NCBI RefSeq assembly: GCF_008728635.1
Contig: NZ_CP044285.1
Coordinates: 2,666,001 to 2,730,000 of the forward strand
DNA from: Hymenobacter baengnokdamensis
GTDB taxonomy: Bacteria; Bacteroidota; Bacteroidia; Cytophagales; Hymenobacteraceae
Direction of reading: 5' to 3'
Length of the DNA stretch: 64,000 nucleotides
In this document: in pieces, positions 43,497-51,908 of the stretch
Numbering within the stretch: position 1 is the first letter of the stretch
How the letters are laid out: the number at the start of each line of letters is the position of its first letter
The notes under the pieces: generated by a model
Seen by the model: only the letters and a program-made list of their open reading frames with translations
Database searches by the model: none
Told to the model about the DNA's origin: nothing
Translations under genes and position numbers: made by a program

Positions 43497-43859
43497 ATGA
43501 AAAAGCACATTCTTGTAGGTAGCGCCCTCGCGCTCGCATTTGCATTTACCACCGGCACCGCCTGCGCTCAAACTGGGGGCAGCACGTCTGGCTCGACTTC
43601 CGGCTCTACTTCGGGTAGCGGCATGAGCACTTCCGGCTCTACCTCGGGCAGCGGTATGAGCACGTCGGGCTCGACCTCCGGCTCTTCGATGGGCTCGACG
43701 TCGGGTTCGCGTATGGGCTCAACCAGCGGCAGCTCTTCTTCGGGCGGCCACCGGGGCAAAGGCCGCTCGCACGGCAGCAAGTCGGGTAGCGGCAGCATGT
43801 CGGGCAGTACCTCGGGCAGCACCTCAGGCTCGACTGGCGGCGGCTCAACCCAGCGCTAA
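43497..43859 (+). CDS. Secreted Ser/Gly/Thr-rich repeat protein
   Basis: A 120-residue protein with a signal peptide (MKKHILVGSALALAFAFTTG, cleavage after ACA) and a low-complexity mature part built of GSTSGS and SGSGMST repeats, interrupted by a basic GGHRGKGRSHGSK stretch. Tandem copies of a unit of about 24 bp are visible at DNA level. Likely extracellular and disordered. It pairs with the preceding lipoprotein; a terminator follows. Confidence 0.72.
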   Translation: MKKHILVGSALALAFAFTTGTACAQTGGSTSGSTSGSTSGSGMSTSGSTSGSGMSTSGSTSGSSMGSTSGSRMGSTSGSSSSGGHRGKGRSHGSKSGSGSMSGSTSGSTSGSTGGGSTQR

Positions 43860-43875
43860 GTTTTTTTAGATTGCC

Positions 43876-43921
43876 ACAAGGCGAAAAGGAAAACCCGTTT
43901 GGGGCTACCTTTTCGCCTTGT
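43876..43921 (+). terminator. Terminator after the repeat protein
   Basis: Arms ACAAGGCGAAAAGG and CCTTTTCGCCTTGT around an 18-base loop, followed by TTTGG. It lies 16 bp after the stop at 43859. Confidence 0.8.
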
Positions 43922-43942
43922 TTGGTTTGTACCTGAGCCCTT

Positions 43943-45451
43943 ATGCACAGCCTTTGGCAGATAATACGACGGCCGTTTGTACTCGATTTGCGGGCGTTGG
44001 CGTTGTTGCGCATGGGCACGGCCGCGCTGCTGGTGCTCGACCTGGCCATTCGCAGCACCGACCTGGAGGCACATTATTCTAATAAGGGCGTGCTGCCGGT
44101 GGCAGTGCTGTTCGACCACGTCTGGACGGCCTACCAATTTTCGCTGCACGCGGCCAGTGGCCTGTGGCAGGTGCAGGCCGTGCTTTTTTGCCTGGCGGCG
44201 GTAGTGGCCGGGGCACTGCTGCTGGGCTACCACACGCGCCTGGCTACGCTGGCCTCGTGGGTATTACTGGTGTCGCTGCAAAATCGCAACCCGCTCATCG
44301 GGCAGGGCGGCGACGACCTGCTGCGGATGCTGCTGTTCTGGGGCTTCTTTCTGCCCTGGGGGCGGGTGTGGTCCCGGGATGCCCGCTCGCAGCCGGCTCC
44401 CGAGCGCTACGCCTATTGCAGCGCCGCTACCCTGGCCTACATCGGGCAGCTGGCTCTGGTGTACTGGTGCACGGCCCTGCTCAAAAGCGGCCCCGAATGG
44501 ACCCGCGACGGCACGGCCCTTTACTACGCCCTCAGCCTCGACCAGTTGCTGCTGCCGGGCGGGCGCCTGCTCTACCCGCACCCCGACCTGCTGCGCGTAC
44601 TCACCTTCGCCACCTGGTATATTGAGCTGCTGCTGCCGCTGGCCTTGTTTATTCCCTTTGGGGTGAAGTGGTGGCGGCTGCTTGTTATCGGTGTGCTCGT
44701 GGGCTTTCACCTGGGCATCAGCCTCACGCTGTTTGTGGGAATATTCTTTATTGTTAATATTGTATCGGTGCTGGGGCTGCTGCCACCCGTGGCGCTCGAC
44801 TGGCTTACCCGGCGCCTGGTGCCGCATGCCGAGCGCACCCGGCGCTGGCACGCCCGCCTGCCCGCCTGGCAAAGCCCCTGGCAGCTACGCATCGAGCGCA
44901 CGCGGCCCCGGTCGCCTGGTAGCGTAAAGCTCTGGCGGGCAGTGCGCGACGGCTTCGTTTTCAGCGTGTTCTTCTACGTATGCTGGTGGAATCTTGATGA
45001 CGTGGCCGGCCCCGCGGGCCGGTGGATGTCGGAGCCCACCCGCTGGTTTGGCTACTTGTTTCGCGTTGACCAGCACTGGGGGATGTTTGCGCCCTCGGTT
45101 TTTAAAGACGATGGCTGGTACGTGCTGGAGGGCACCACTCAAACTGGCCGGGTACTCGACCTCAACCGTGGCGGCGCGCCCGTGAGCTACGTAAAGCCGG
45201 CGGCCGTGGTGTCTTTATTCAAGAACGACCGCTGGCGAAAATATTCAGAAAACTATTTATTTGTCAATAATGCCTGGATGCGGGGCTACTACTGCAACTA
45301 CCTGCTGCGCATCTGGCACGAAAACCCCGCCCACCCGCCCCTGCGCCACCTCTCGGTAGTGTATATGAAGGAGGTGTCGCAGCCCGACTACCGGGTGCCG
45401 CCCGCCACCCACGAGGTGCTCTGCGACTGTGAGCCGGCTCCCGCTCCATAA
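43943..45451 (+). CDS. HTTM-domain multi-pass membrane protein
   Basis: A 502-residue protein. Residues 1-290 form the HTTM (vitamin-K-dependent gamma-carboxylase-like) domain: MHSLWQIIRRPFVLDLRALA, DLEAHYSNKGVLPVAVLFDH, NRNPLIGQGGDDLLRMLLFW and ALLKSGPEWTRDGTALYYAL. The second half is soluble and ends in a DUF-like region. HTTM and DCC-family genes are commonly neighbours, as here (42485). The function of bacterial HTTM proteins is not settled. It is divergent in direction from the OmpA gene that follows. Confidence 0.88.
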   Translation: MHSLWQIIRRPFVLDLRALALLRMGTAALLVLDLAIRSTDLEAHYSNKGVLPVAVLFDHVWTAYQFSLHAASGLWQVQAVLFCLAAVVAGALLLGYHTRLATLASWVLLVSLQNRNPLIGQGGDDLLRMLLFWGFFLPWGRVWSRDARSQPAPERYAYCSAATLAYIGQLALVYWCTALLKSGPEWTRDGTALYYALSLDQLLLPGGRLLYPHPDLLRVLTFATWYIELLLPLALFIPFGVKWWRLLVIGVLVGFHLGISLTLFVGIFFIVNIVSVLGLLPPVALDWLTRRLVPHAERTRRWHARLPAWQSPWQLRIERTRPRSPGSVKLWRAVRDGFVFSVFFYVCWWNLDDVAGPAGRWMSEPTRWFGYLFRVDQHWGMFAPSVFKDDGWYVLEGTTQTGRVLDLNRGGAPVSYVKPAAVVSLFKNDRWRKYSENYLFVNNAWMRGYYCNYLLRIWHENPAHPPLRHLSVVYMKEVSQPDYRVPPATHEVLCDCEPAPAP

Positions 45452-45509
45452 GGTTGCCAGTTGGGTGGTCCGCTTACTACAGCGGCAGAAATATCTTGTA
45501 TTCCTGCGG

Positions 45510-46610
45510 CTATTTTGCGGCGGGCTCCTTCACTTCCTCCACTTCTACGCGGCGGTTGCGGGCATCGGGCGAGGGATATAGCGGCCGCGCGTCGCCGTAG
45601 CCAACGGTGCTGATGCGCTCCGCTGCTACGCCGGCTTTTACCAGATAATCCTTCACGGCAGCGGCCCGCTGCTCTGATAAAAGCTGGTTTTTTTGCGGCT
45701 CGCCCACGCGGTCGGTGTGCCCGGCTATGCGCACGCGCAGCGCGGGCCGGGCTTTCAGCCCGGCGGCCAGCTGGTCGAGGGCCGGGGCAGATTCGGGCAG
45801 CAGCTCGGCCGTAGCTAGCTTGAATAATACGGTGGGCAGCACCACCGGCGCGGGCGCTACGGGTGCCGACGCCACTGGCCGGGGCCGCACCGTGTCGGGG
45901 CGCGGAGGCGCGGGAGGAACGGGTGCCGGCTTAAAGGAAGGGCGGGGAGCCGCAGCCTTGCCCGTAACCCGAATCGTGATGGGCACCACCGGGCTTTCGG
46001 CGGTCGGGTAAAACCCCTGCGTGAGGTAAAAGGTGGTGGTTTTACTGAGCCTGGTGCGGTAGGTGTTGCCGGTAGCCAGCGGATGCTTCAGCTCAGCATC
46101 GGCAAACCAGCGTACGCTGCGCCCCGATACCCGCAGGCTGCTTAGTGCCGCGGCAGGTACCGTGGCGGCCGACTTCAGCTTGATGCGGTAAAAGGTAAAC
46201 TCGCCGGTATCGCAGTCGAGCATGGGGCGATAAGTGGCGTGGCCGGTGAGTTTTTCCTCCGTGGCATCGTAGCTGAAGCTAATGGCCCCCGCGCACCAGC
46301 CCGAAAAGGGGGAGCGGCCGGTTTCACTCAGCTTGCGCACGTGCTCCAGCTGCAGGCCGTCGGGCGTGGGGGTGCCGTCCATCTGAAACGTAACGGAGAT
46401 AGCGGGCTGCCCGCCCACTTCCTGGTACAGCACCCCGAACAGGCTTTCGCCTTTGCCGGTTTGCACCCGCAGCACGGCCGGCCAATAGTGTTTTTCGCCC
46501 GGCTTGGTTTCTACGCCCTGCCATACGCCGGTCAGCGACTGGGCTTGTAATACGTGGGCCGGCGCGGCCAGCACCACTGCCAGCAGCTGGCCCCAGAGTC
46601 TGCGTTTCAT
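45510..46610 (-). CDS. OmpA-family outer-membrane protein
   Basis: A 366-residue exported protein (signal peptide MKRRLWGQLLAVVLAAPAHVLQAQ). A central domain of about 150 residues (LTGVWQGVETKPGEKHYWPA onward) is of unknown type. A Pro/Ala linker (PAPVPPAPPRPDTVRPR) leads to the C-terminal OmpA/MotB peptidoglycan-binding domain (RVRIAGHTDRVGEPQKNQ, LLSEQRAAAVKDYLVKAG, VGYGDARPLYPSPDARNRRV), complete with the Asp and Arg that bind diaminopimelate. It likely tethers the outer membrane to the wall. Confidence 0.9.
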   Translation of the reverse strand: MKRRLWGQLLAVVLAAPAHVLQAQSLTGVWQGVETKPGEKHYWPAVLRVQTGKGESLFGVLYQEVGGQPAISVTFQMDGTPTPDGLQLEHVRKLSETGRSPFSGWCAGAISFSYDATEEKLTGHATYRPMLDCDTGEFTFYRIKLKSAATVPAAALSSLRVSGRSVRWFADAELKHPLATGNTYRTRLSKTTTFYLTQGFYPTAESPVVPITIRVTGKAAAPRPSFKPAPVPPAPPRPDTVRPRPVASAPVAPAPVVLPTVLFKLATAELLPESAPALDQLAAGLKARPALRVRIAGHTDRVGEPQKNQLLSEQRAAAVKDYLVKAGVAAERISTVGYGDARPLYPSPDARNRRVEVEEVKEPAAK

Positions 46611-46646
46611 GGGGCTAAAATACCATCAGGCAGGATAACGAAAAAA

Positions 46647-46684
46647 GTCGGCCATACATAGTATTTTTACTATGCATGGCCGAC
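46647..46684 (-). terminator. Palindrome between the OmpA and deacetylase genes
   Basis: Arms GTCGGCCATACATAGTA and TACTATGCATGGCCGAC with one mismatch and a TTTT loop, 20 bp after the end of the deacetylase gene (46704, minus strand). It is probably a terminator for the deacetylase transcript. Confidence 0.75.
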
Positions 46685-46703
46685 CCAGGTGACATCGGGC
46701 AGC

Positions 46704-47513
46704 TTAGTTGGCGGCTGGCAGCCGGGCCGCTTTAATCTTCTCGGCTACTTCCACCATCGGCGCCACCCAAATGTCTTTCTGATTGGCCTGGAGGTAGCGC
46801 AGCAGCTGGCGGTGCGCCGGCAGGCTCACGTTGAGACCGTGGCCGCCGCCCACGCCGTGAAACAGAAATACCAGCAGCGTGTGCGACTGCCGGGCCTGCT
46901 TCACCAGGTCGACCAGGTACTCGCCCGACTGGGCATTAATCAGGTAGCAGTCAATATTATCCAGGTCGACCTGCGCGGCCGTCTGCAGGCCGGGCATGAT
47001 GCCCCGCGCCGCCACAAAATCCTGGCGCAGCTGCTCGTAGAAGTTGACCCCGCCAATCTGGCGGTCGCCGCAGGGGTAGGCAAAGGTGCGGGCCGTTTTT
47101 CCGTCAATGGCATTCAGCAGGGTGTTATTGGCCCTGATTTCGCTCACCGCCCGGCTCACGGTGTACTTGCTCAGGTCATTGTCGGGCGTTACAAAGCCCC
47201 GGCCGGGCAGGCTGCCGTCGCAGGGGTGCATCAGGGCGTGGTTGCCCAGCTCGTGCCCGTGCCGGGCGGCCTGGCGCCACTCGCCCAGCCGGTGCGCCAC
47301 CGCCGGCGAAGAGCCAATTAAGTAGAACGTACCCCGCAGCCGGGCCGAGTCGAGCGCCGGCACCACGTTGTCGAGGTCCACGTCGATGGCATCGTCGTAG
47401 GTCAGCACTACCGCGCACTGCTTATTGTTCCACACGCTGGGCGCCTGGGCATAAGCAGCCGGGCCGCCCAGTAGCAGCGCGGCGGCGTAGCGTAACGTTC
47501 GGGTAAGTTTCAT
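46704..47513 (-). CDS. Exported polysaccharide deacetylase (CE4 family)
   Basis: A 269-residue protein with a signal peptide (MKLTRTLRYAAALLLGGPAA). The CE4 motif 1 is VVLTYDDAIDVDLDNVV (TYDDA) and motif 2 is HELGNHALMHPC, where the two histidines bind the metal. FAYPCGD fits motif 3. It would remove acetyl groups from glycans outside the cell. The ATG at 47513 is chosen because it starts the signal peptide. Confidence 0.9.
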   Translation of the reverse strand: MKLTRTLRYAAALLLGGPAAYAQAPSVWNNKQCAVVLTYDDAIDVDLDNVVPALDSARLRGTFYLIGSSPAVAHRLGEWRQAARHGHELGNHALMHPCDGSLPGRGFVTPDNDLSKYTVSRAVSEIRANNTLLNAIDGKTARTFAYPCGDRQIGGVNFYEQLRQDFVAARGIMPGLQTAAQVDLDNIDCYLINAQSGEYLVDLVKQARQSHTLLVFLFHGVGGGHGLNVSLPAHRQLLRYLQANQKDIWVAPMVEVAEKIKAARLPAAN

Positions 47514-47576
47514 CGGATAAGGCTGGCCGGCTTTGCACAAGCGGCCGGCCAGCGCAAGTTTAAGCCGAAAAAGCCG

Positions 47577-48446
47577 CTAACCCAGGTACGCCATATCCTC
47601 CGGCGTGAGCTGAATAGCGGCCGCGGCCAGGTTTTCGCGCAAATGCGCCAGCGACGACGTGCCCGGTATCGGCAACAGCACCGGCGACTTGTGCAGCAGC
47701 CAGGCAATGTTCAGCTGGGCGGTGGTTACCCCGCGCTGCCGGGCCAGCTCGGCCAGCTTGTCGCCCGACTTGGGCAGGCCGTGGATGAGCGAGAAAAACG
47801 GCACCAGCGGAATGCCGTGCTGCTCGCACAGCGCCAGCACTTCTTCGCCGCCCCGGGTTTCGCCGTGGGCGTCGTGCAGGGTGGTGCGCTGGGCGTAGCC
47901 GTACATGTTTTCCACGGTAGCGATTTCGCCCATCCGCAAGCCGGTTTCCAGCTCTTCGCGGCTCACGTTGCTCAGGCCTACGTGCTGAATCTTACCTTCT
48001 TTCTGCATCTCAAACATGGCCCCCAGCTGCTCTTCCAGCGGCACGGCGCTGTGCCCCATCAGCCGCAGATGCACCAGCTGCACCTGCTCCTGGCGCAGGG
48101 TGCGCAAGTTGTTTTCAATGCTGGTGCGCAGGTTGGCGGGCGTATTGAAAGGCACCCAGCTGGCATCGGGCCGGCGGGTGGCGCCCACTTTCGTGCAGAT
48201 TACCAGGTCGGTGGAGTAGGGGTGCAGCGCCTCGAAAATCAGGCGGTTCGTCACGTCGTCGCCGTAGTAATCGGCCGTGTCGAGAAAATTAACGCCGCTG
48301 GCCACGGCCGTTTTCAGAATTTCGAGCGCCTGCGGGCGGTCGGCCGGCTCGCCCCATATCTGCGGCCCGGTGAGGCGCATGGTGCCATAGCCAAGGCGGT
48401 TGACGGTGAGCGGCTGGGCCGAGTTGGGGGCAATGGTAATGGTCAT
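47577..48446 (-). CDS. Aldo/keto reductase
   Basis: A 289-residue TIM-barrel oxidoreductase. The start has VNRLGYGTMRLTGP, then VNFLDTADYYGDD with the catalytic Asp and Tyr, ICTKVGATR with the catalytic Lys, and a C-terminal PVLLPIPGTSSLAHLRENL that binds the NADP phosphate. Substrate unknown; the sequence is typical of the AKR13/YghZ-like group. It is divergent from the cupin gene. Confidence 0.92.
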   Translation of the reverse strand: MTITIAPNSAQPLTVNRLGYGTMRLTGPQIWGEPADRPQALEILKTAVASGVNFLDTADYYGDDVTNRLIFEALHPYSTDLVICTKVGATRRPDASWVPFNTPANLRTSIENNLRTLRQEQVQLVHLRLMGHSAVPLEEQLGAMFEMQKEGKIQHVGLSNVSREELETGLRMGEIATVENMYGYAQRTTLHDAHGETRGGEEVLALCEQHGIPLVPFFSLIHGLPKSGDKLAELARQRGVTTAQLNIAWLLHKSPVLLPIPGTSSLAHLRENLAAAAIQLTPEDMAYLG

Positions 48447-48769
48447 GAACTGCTGCTTGAGAAAGTGGAAAAGCCTGCCCGGCGGCCGGAAGCCGTTCGG
48501 TTAAAGCTGGTAGTGCGAGCGGCATATCTACCGCTTCGACCCGTGGAAAGTTTGCCCCGGTCGGGCTGGCTAGCAAGCATAAGTAAGGCTTTCTTACAAA
48601 GCTTTTGCTGGCTACCAAAGCGGAAGGCATCGTTACAAGCCGCATTTATCTCCGTACTTGCTGCCCAATGAGCGCCCTGGTTGCGGGTAGGCGTGTTTCT
48701 GGCAGTAGGCGAGCCGGAAGCGGCGGCCCGGCCGGCGCATTACCCTATTCCTGAATTTTCCCTGCTGCT
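48447..48769. other. Divergent intergenic region, 323 bp
   Basis: Separates the aldo/keto reductase (-) and the cupin gene (+). It includes one AT-rich patch (around 48575-48610, AAGGCTTTCTTACAAAGC) that could hold the reductase promoter. No palindromic repeat, TANNTTTG box or further gene was identified. Confidence 0.4.
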
Positions 48770-49567
48770 ATGCATTTCTCCTCCCTGGCCCTGGCTGCGC
48801 TGGCTACGGTCAGCCTCGCTGCGCTGCCCTCCGATACGCTGCCCGCGGCCGTGTACCATGCGCCGGCGCCGGCAAAGCCCGGCCGCACGCTTACCACCCA
48901 GCAGGTGCTGAAAGGCAGCACCCTCGACCTGAAAGAGCTGGAAATAACGACCGTGCTGCTACCCGCCGGCCAGGCCAGCCGCCCCCGGCCGGCCACTGCC
49001 GAAGAGGTGCTGATTGTGCAGGAAGGCCAGCTGGCCGTAACGCTGCACGACTCTACCAAAACCCTGAGCCCCGGCGGGCTGCTGCTGACAATGGCCGGTG
49101 AGCAGCCCGCGCTGCGCAATGCCAGCGCCGCGCCGGTGCGCTACTGGTGCCTGAAATTCACTTCGGTTGACGGGGTCGATGCGGCGCGGGGCCAGGCCGG
49201 GGGCGGCTCCTGGCTGCGCGACTGGCCGGCCCTGCCGCTCACCAAAACCGAGAAGGGCGAAACCCGGCCGGTGTTCAACCGGCCCACCTCGATGTTTCCG
49301 CGCTTCGACGTGCACGCTACCGTGCTCAATCCGGGCCGGGCCAGCCACCTGCCGCACACGCACCGCGCCGAAGAGCTTATTCTGATGACCCAGGGCAACG
49401 GCCAGATGCTGATTGACAAAACCTCATACCCGGCCGCGGCCGGCGACGTAATAGTAATGCGCGCCAACGTGCCCCACGCATTTACCAATACCAGCCAGGC
49501 CCCGGTGGGCTACTTCGCCATCCAGTGGCACAGCAAAGCTGAGCTGGAAAGCAAGCCGCCTAAGTAA
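48770..49567 (+). CDS. Exported bicupin, ureidoglycine aminohydrolase-like
   Basis: A 265-residue protein with a signal peptide (MHFSSLALAALATVSLAALP). Two cupin domains follow: the first (RPRPATAEEVLIVQEGQLAV) with few metal ligands, the second with H-x-H...E...H as LPHTHRAEELILMTQGNGQM and MRANVPHAFTN. The layout resembles (S)-ureidoglycine aminohydrolase or other bicupins, but the export signal is unusual for that enzyme, so the function is open. Confidence 0.8.
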   Translation: MHFSSLALAALATVSLAALPSDTLPAAVYHAPAPAKPGRTLTTQQVLKGSTLDLKELEITTVLLPAGQASRPRPATAEEVLIVQEGQLAVTLHDSTKTLSPGGLLLTMAGEQPALRNASAAPVRYWCLKFTSVDGVDAARGQAGGGSWLRDWPALPLTKTEKGETRPVFNRPTSMFPRFDVHATVLNPGRASHLPHTHRAEELILMTQGNGQMLIDKTSYPAAAGDVIVMRANVPHAFTNTSQAPVGYFAIQWHSKAELESKPPK

Positions 49568-49574
49568 GCTGGCC

Positions 49575-50201
49575 CTAGCCCAGCTGCTCCTGAAACGCGG
49601 CCAGAAACTGCCCCACGTGGTAGCCATCGGCCAGGCCGTGGTGCACGTTGATGGCCACCGGCATCAGGGTAGCCGCGCCTTCGGTATAGGTCTGGCCCAC
49701 CGAAATCTTGGGGCAGCTGTCGGGGTAGCTGAAGCTGCGGGCGTGAGTGAGGCCCGTGAAGCGCGCCCACGGAATAGCCGAAAAGTGAATCACGTCGGGC
49801 CGGCTCGTGGTGTCGCTCAGGCGCAGGCCCTGGCTGGCCTGCACGGCCGCGATTTCGGCCAGCGCGCCGGGTATAAAATCGGCCAGCTCGCGGTGCTGCT
49901 CGATAAAGGAAAACCCGAACGTGTGGTCGGCCCGCCCAATGGTAGCCGAGGCATGGATGCGGTCGTAGCAGTACACCTGCCCCTCCTCGATGCGGTAGCG
50001 CAAGGCCTCTACCTGGTTAACTGCCTGCAAGGCCCGGTGCAGATAATATAGAAAAAAGGGTATGCTTTGCCGCTTGGCTTCGGCCAGCGCGCGGGTGCAG
50101 TCGACGGTGGCTACCAGCCCAAAAAACGGCTCTTCAAACCGGGAGAAAAACTCGAAATGCTCGCGCCGGTTCCAGCTGGCCAGGTCAATTTGGTGTTTCA
50201 T
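49575..50201 (-). CDS. Chloramphenicol acetyltransferase family protein (CAT-like)
   Basis: A 208-residue protein with the type A CAT layout: the start MKHQIDLASWNRREHFEFFSRF matches the conserved first strand, and the catalytic HHGLADGYH (H188, D192 in the HHxxxDGxH motif) lies at residues 187-195. Members acetylate chloramphenicol or related hydroxylated compounds with acetyl-CoA; chromosomal homologues may act on other substrates. The ATG at 50201 is chosen; the longer frame crosses a palindrome. Confidence 0.88.
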   Translation of the reverse strand: MKHQIDLASWNRREHFEFFSRFEEPFFGLVATVDCTRALAEAKRQSIPFFLYYLHRALQAVNQVEALRYRIEEGQVYCYDRIHASATIGRADHTFGFSFIEQHRELADFIPGALAEIAAVQASQGLRLSDTTSRPDVIHFSAIPWARFTGLTHARSFSYPDSCPKISVGQTYTEGAATLMPVAINVHHGLADGYHVGQFLAAFQEQLG

Positions 50202-50219
50202 TTTGCTTATTTCTACCTG

Positions 50220-50323
50220 CAAAGAACGGCATGCGGCGCCCTGCGCAGCATCGTCACAGAGTTGTTGCACGAGCTCCGCAATGCGTGCAGACTGCCTTGC
50301 GGGGCTGCGCATGCCGTTCTTTG
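50220..50323. repeat. Palindrome between the CAT-like and HAD genes
   Basis: Inverted 15-base arms CAAAGAACGGCATGC (50220-50234) and its complement (50309-50323), with further complementary CTGCGCAGC/GCTGCGC words inside. It occupies nearly all of the divergent gap, and the right arm ends 1 bp before the ATG of the HAD gene. Confidence 0.8.
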
Positions 50324-50324
50324 A

Positions 50325-51032
50325 ATGAAAAAAGCCGTGCCTATTCCTTTGCTCATTGCCTTCGACGCCGACGATACCCTCTGGCCCAACCAGCCGCACT
50401 TCGACCGGGTAGAGGCCACGTTTTTCAGTATCCTGGCCCGCTGCGGCGACCCTGCTGCGCTTCATGCCCGGCTCTACGCCATTCAGCGGCACAACATGCA
50501 GTACTACGGCTACGGGGCCAAAGCCCTGACGCTCTCGATGATAGAAACTGCCATTCAGCTAACCAACGGCGCCGTGACGGCCACCGAGATGCAGCAGATT
50601 CTTGACCTGGGCAAGGAGCTGCTGCGCTTCCCCATCGAGCTGCTACCGGGCGTGGCCGAGGTGCTGCCGGCCCTGCGCCAGCGCGGCCATCACCTCATGC
50701 TGCTCACCAAAGGCGACCTGTTTGACCAGGAAGCCAAGCTGGCCCGCTCGGGCCTCGGCGAGCTGTTCGACCACGTCGAAATTGTGAGCGAGAAAGACCC
50801 GGCCACCTACCGCCGTCTCTTCCGGCGCTACCGGGCCACGCCCGAAAGCTTCGTGATGATTGGCAACTCGCTCAAATCCGACATTGTGCCCGTGGCTGGC
50901 CTCGGCTACCGCGCCATCCACGTGCCCTACCACGCCAACTGGATTCACGAGCACGTGCCCGAGGCCGAGCTGGCCGGCGTGCAGTTTGAGCAAGTGGCCA
51001 GCCTGGCCGAGGTGCTGGCGCTACTTCCGTAA
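50325..51032 (+). CDS. HAD-IA family hydrolase (YjjG/phosphoglycolate phosphatase-like)
   Basis: A 235-residue phosphatase. Motif I is AFDADDTLWPNQP (nucleophile D at about residue 13), followed by a helical cap, motif II LMLLTKGDLF, and motif III plus IV VSEKDPATYRRLF and MIGNSLKSDIVPVAGLGY. It would hydrolyse a small phosphorylated metabolite; substrate unknown. The start at 50325 is exactly after the palindrome, so translation signals must lie inside it. Confidence 0.88.
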   Translation: MKKAVPIPLLIAFDADDTLWPNQPHFDRVEATFFSILARCGDPAALHARLYAIQRHNMQYYGYGAKALTLSMIETAIQLTNGAVTATEMQQILDLGKELLRFPIELLPGVAEVLPALRQRGHHLMLLTKGDLFDQEAKLARSGLGELFDHVEIVSEKDPATYRRLFRRYRATPESFVMIGNSLKSDIVPVAGLGYRAIHVPYHANWIHEHVPEAELAGVQFEQVASLAEVLALLP

Positions 51033-51097
51033 TAGCTTTTGAAGGCTATACTATAAGTAGCTACTAGTGAAAATAATTAACGATAAGTATGGTTTGT

Positions 51098-51284
51098 ACT
51101 GGCGCGAGTTTAGGCGAAGCCGTAACTCGTGCCTTTTCTCGTGCGGAGGCTGTGCCTCCACTGCCGCGCCAGCGGCAAGGCGGAACCGCGCCGATAGCTT
51201 CGTGCTACTACGTCGTTCTATGGGAGGCACAGCTTCCCCCGAAAAACTGGCACGAGTTACGGCTGCGCCTAAACTCGCGCCAGC
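51098..51284. repeat. Nested palindrome, left flank of the RAYT unit
   Basis: About 187 bp starting ACTGGCGCGAGTTTAGGCG and ending CGCCTAAACTCGCGCCAG, so the ends are mutually inverted. Inside are two smaller inverted modules (GGAGGCTGTGCCTCC and GGGAGGCACAGCTTCCC) and a CGCGCCAGCGGCAAGGCGG module. The reverse complement of this block matches the block at 51909-52096 almost base for base. Confidence 0.9.
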
Positions 51285-51332
51285 ATAAGCCAGTAATATT
51301 TGGTGCTAGCCAAGCGGTACTTTAGCCGCTGC

Positions 51333-51881
51333 ATGAGTGAGAAATATAAAATCCAGGCTTCCCAACAGCTTTATTTTGTCAGCTTTGCTACCATCCAATG
51401 GATTGATGTATTTACGCGCCGGCTCTACAACGATATTTTCGTGGATAGCCTGCGCTACTGTCAGCAGCACAAAGGCTTGGAAATCTACGCGTGGTGCCTG
51501 ATGACCAACCACGCGCACCTCATTATCAGCAGCGAAGCCGAGAACCTCTCCGGCATCCTGCGCGACCTGAAGCGGCACACGGCCAAGGAGTTGCTCCGTG
51601 CTATTGAGGAAAACGGCCAGGAAAGCCGCCGCGACTGGATGCTCAGGATGTTTGCCCGCGCTGGCCAACAGAACAGTCACAACACGCACTATCAGTTCTG
51701 GCAGCAAAGCAATCATCCTATCGAACTGCACTCCAACGACCTACAGCGGCAACGGCTAGCCTACTTACACCGCAATCCGGTCGTGGCTGGCTTTGTAGAT
51801 GAGCCCGAAGATTTCCTGTATAGCAGCGCCCGTAATTACGCCGACCGCCCCGGCCTGTTGAAAGTGTTGCTAATTGAATAA
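51333..51881 (+). mobile_element. REP-associated tyrosine transposase (RAYT, Y1_Tnp family)
   Basis: A 182-residue single-domain Y1 transposase. The HUH motif is WCLMTNHAHLIIS (H-A-H), and the catalytic Tyr is probably in LAYLHRNPVVAG. The YSSARNYAD end is typical of RAYTs. RAYTs cut and join single-stranded palindromic DNA ends and are usually flanked by the REP sequences they recognise, as here. The start MSEKYKIQASQQLYFVSFAT at 51333 fits family starts. The gene has no accessory partner in the unit and the reading frame is intact. Confidence 0.88.
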
Positions 51882-51908
51882 TCAGCCTGTCATTACCCTA
51901 ACAACTTC

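Noticed and set aside
43560..43840. Short tandem repeats as a CRISPR array
   Set aside because: The repeats are in frame, encode GSTSGS units of an exported protein, and have no unique spacers of constant length.
48289..48645. 118-codon open frame on the minus strand upstream of the aldo/keto reductase
   Set aside because: It mostly overlaps the reductase in another frame and the unique part is low-quality translation without known motifs.
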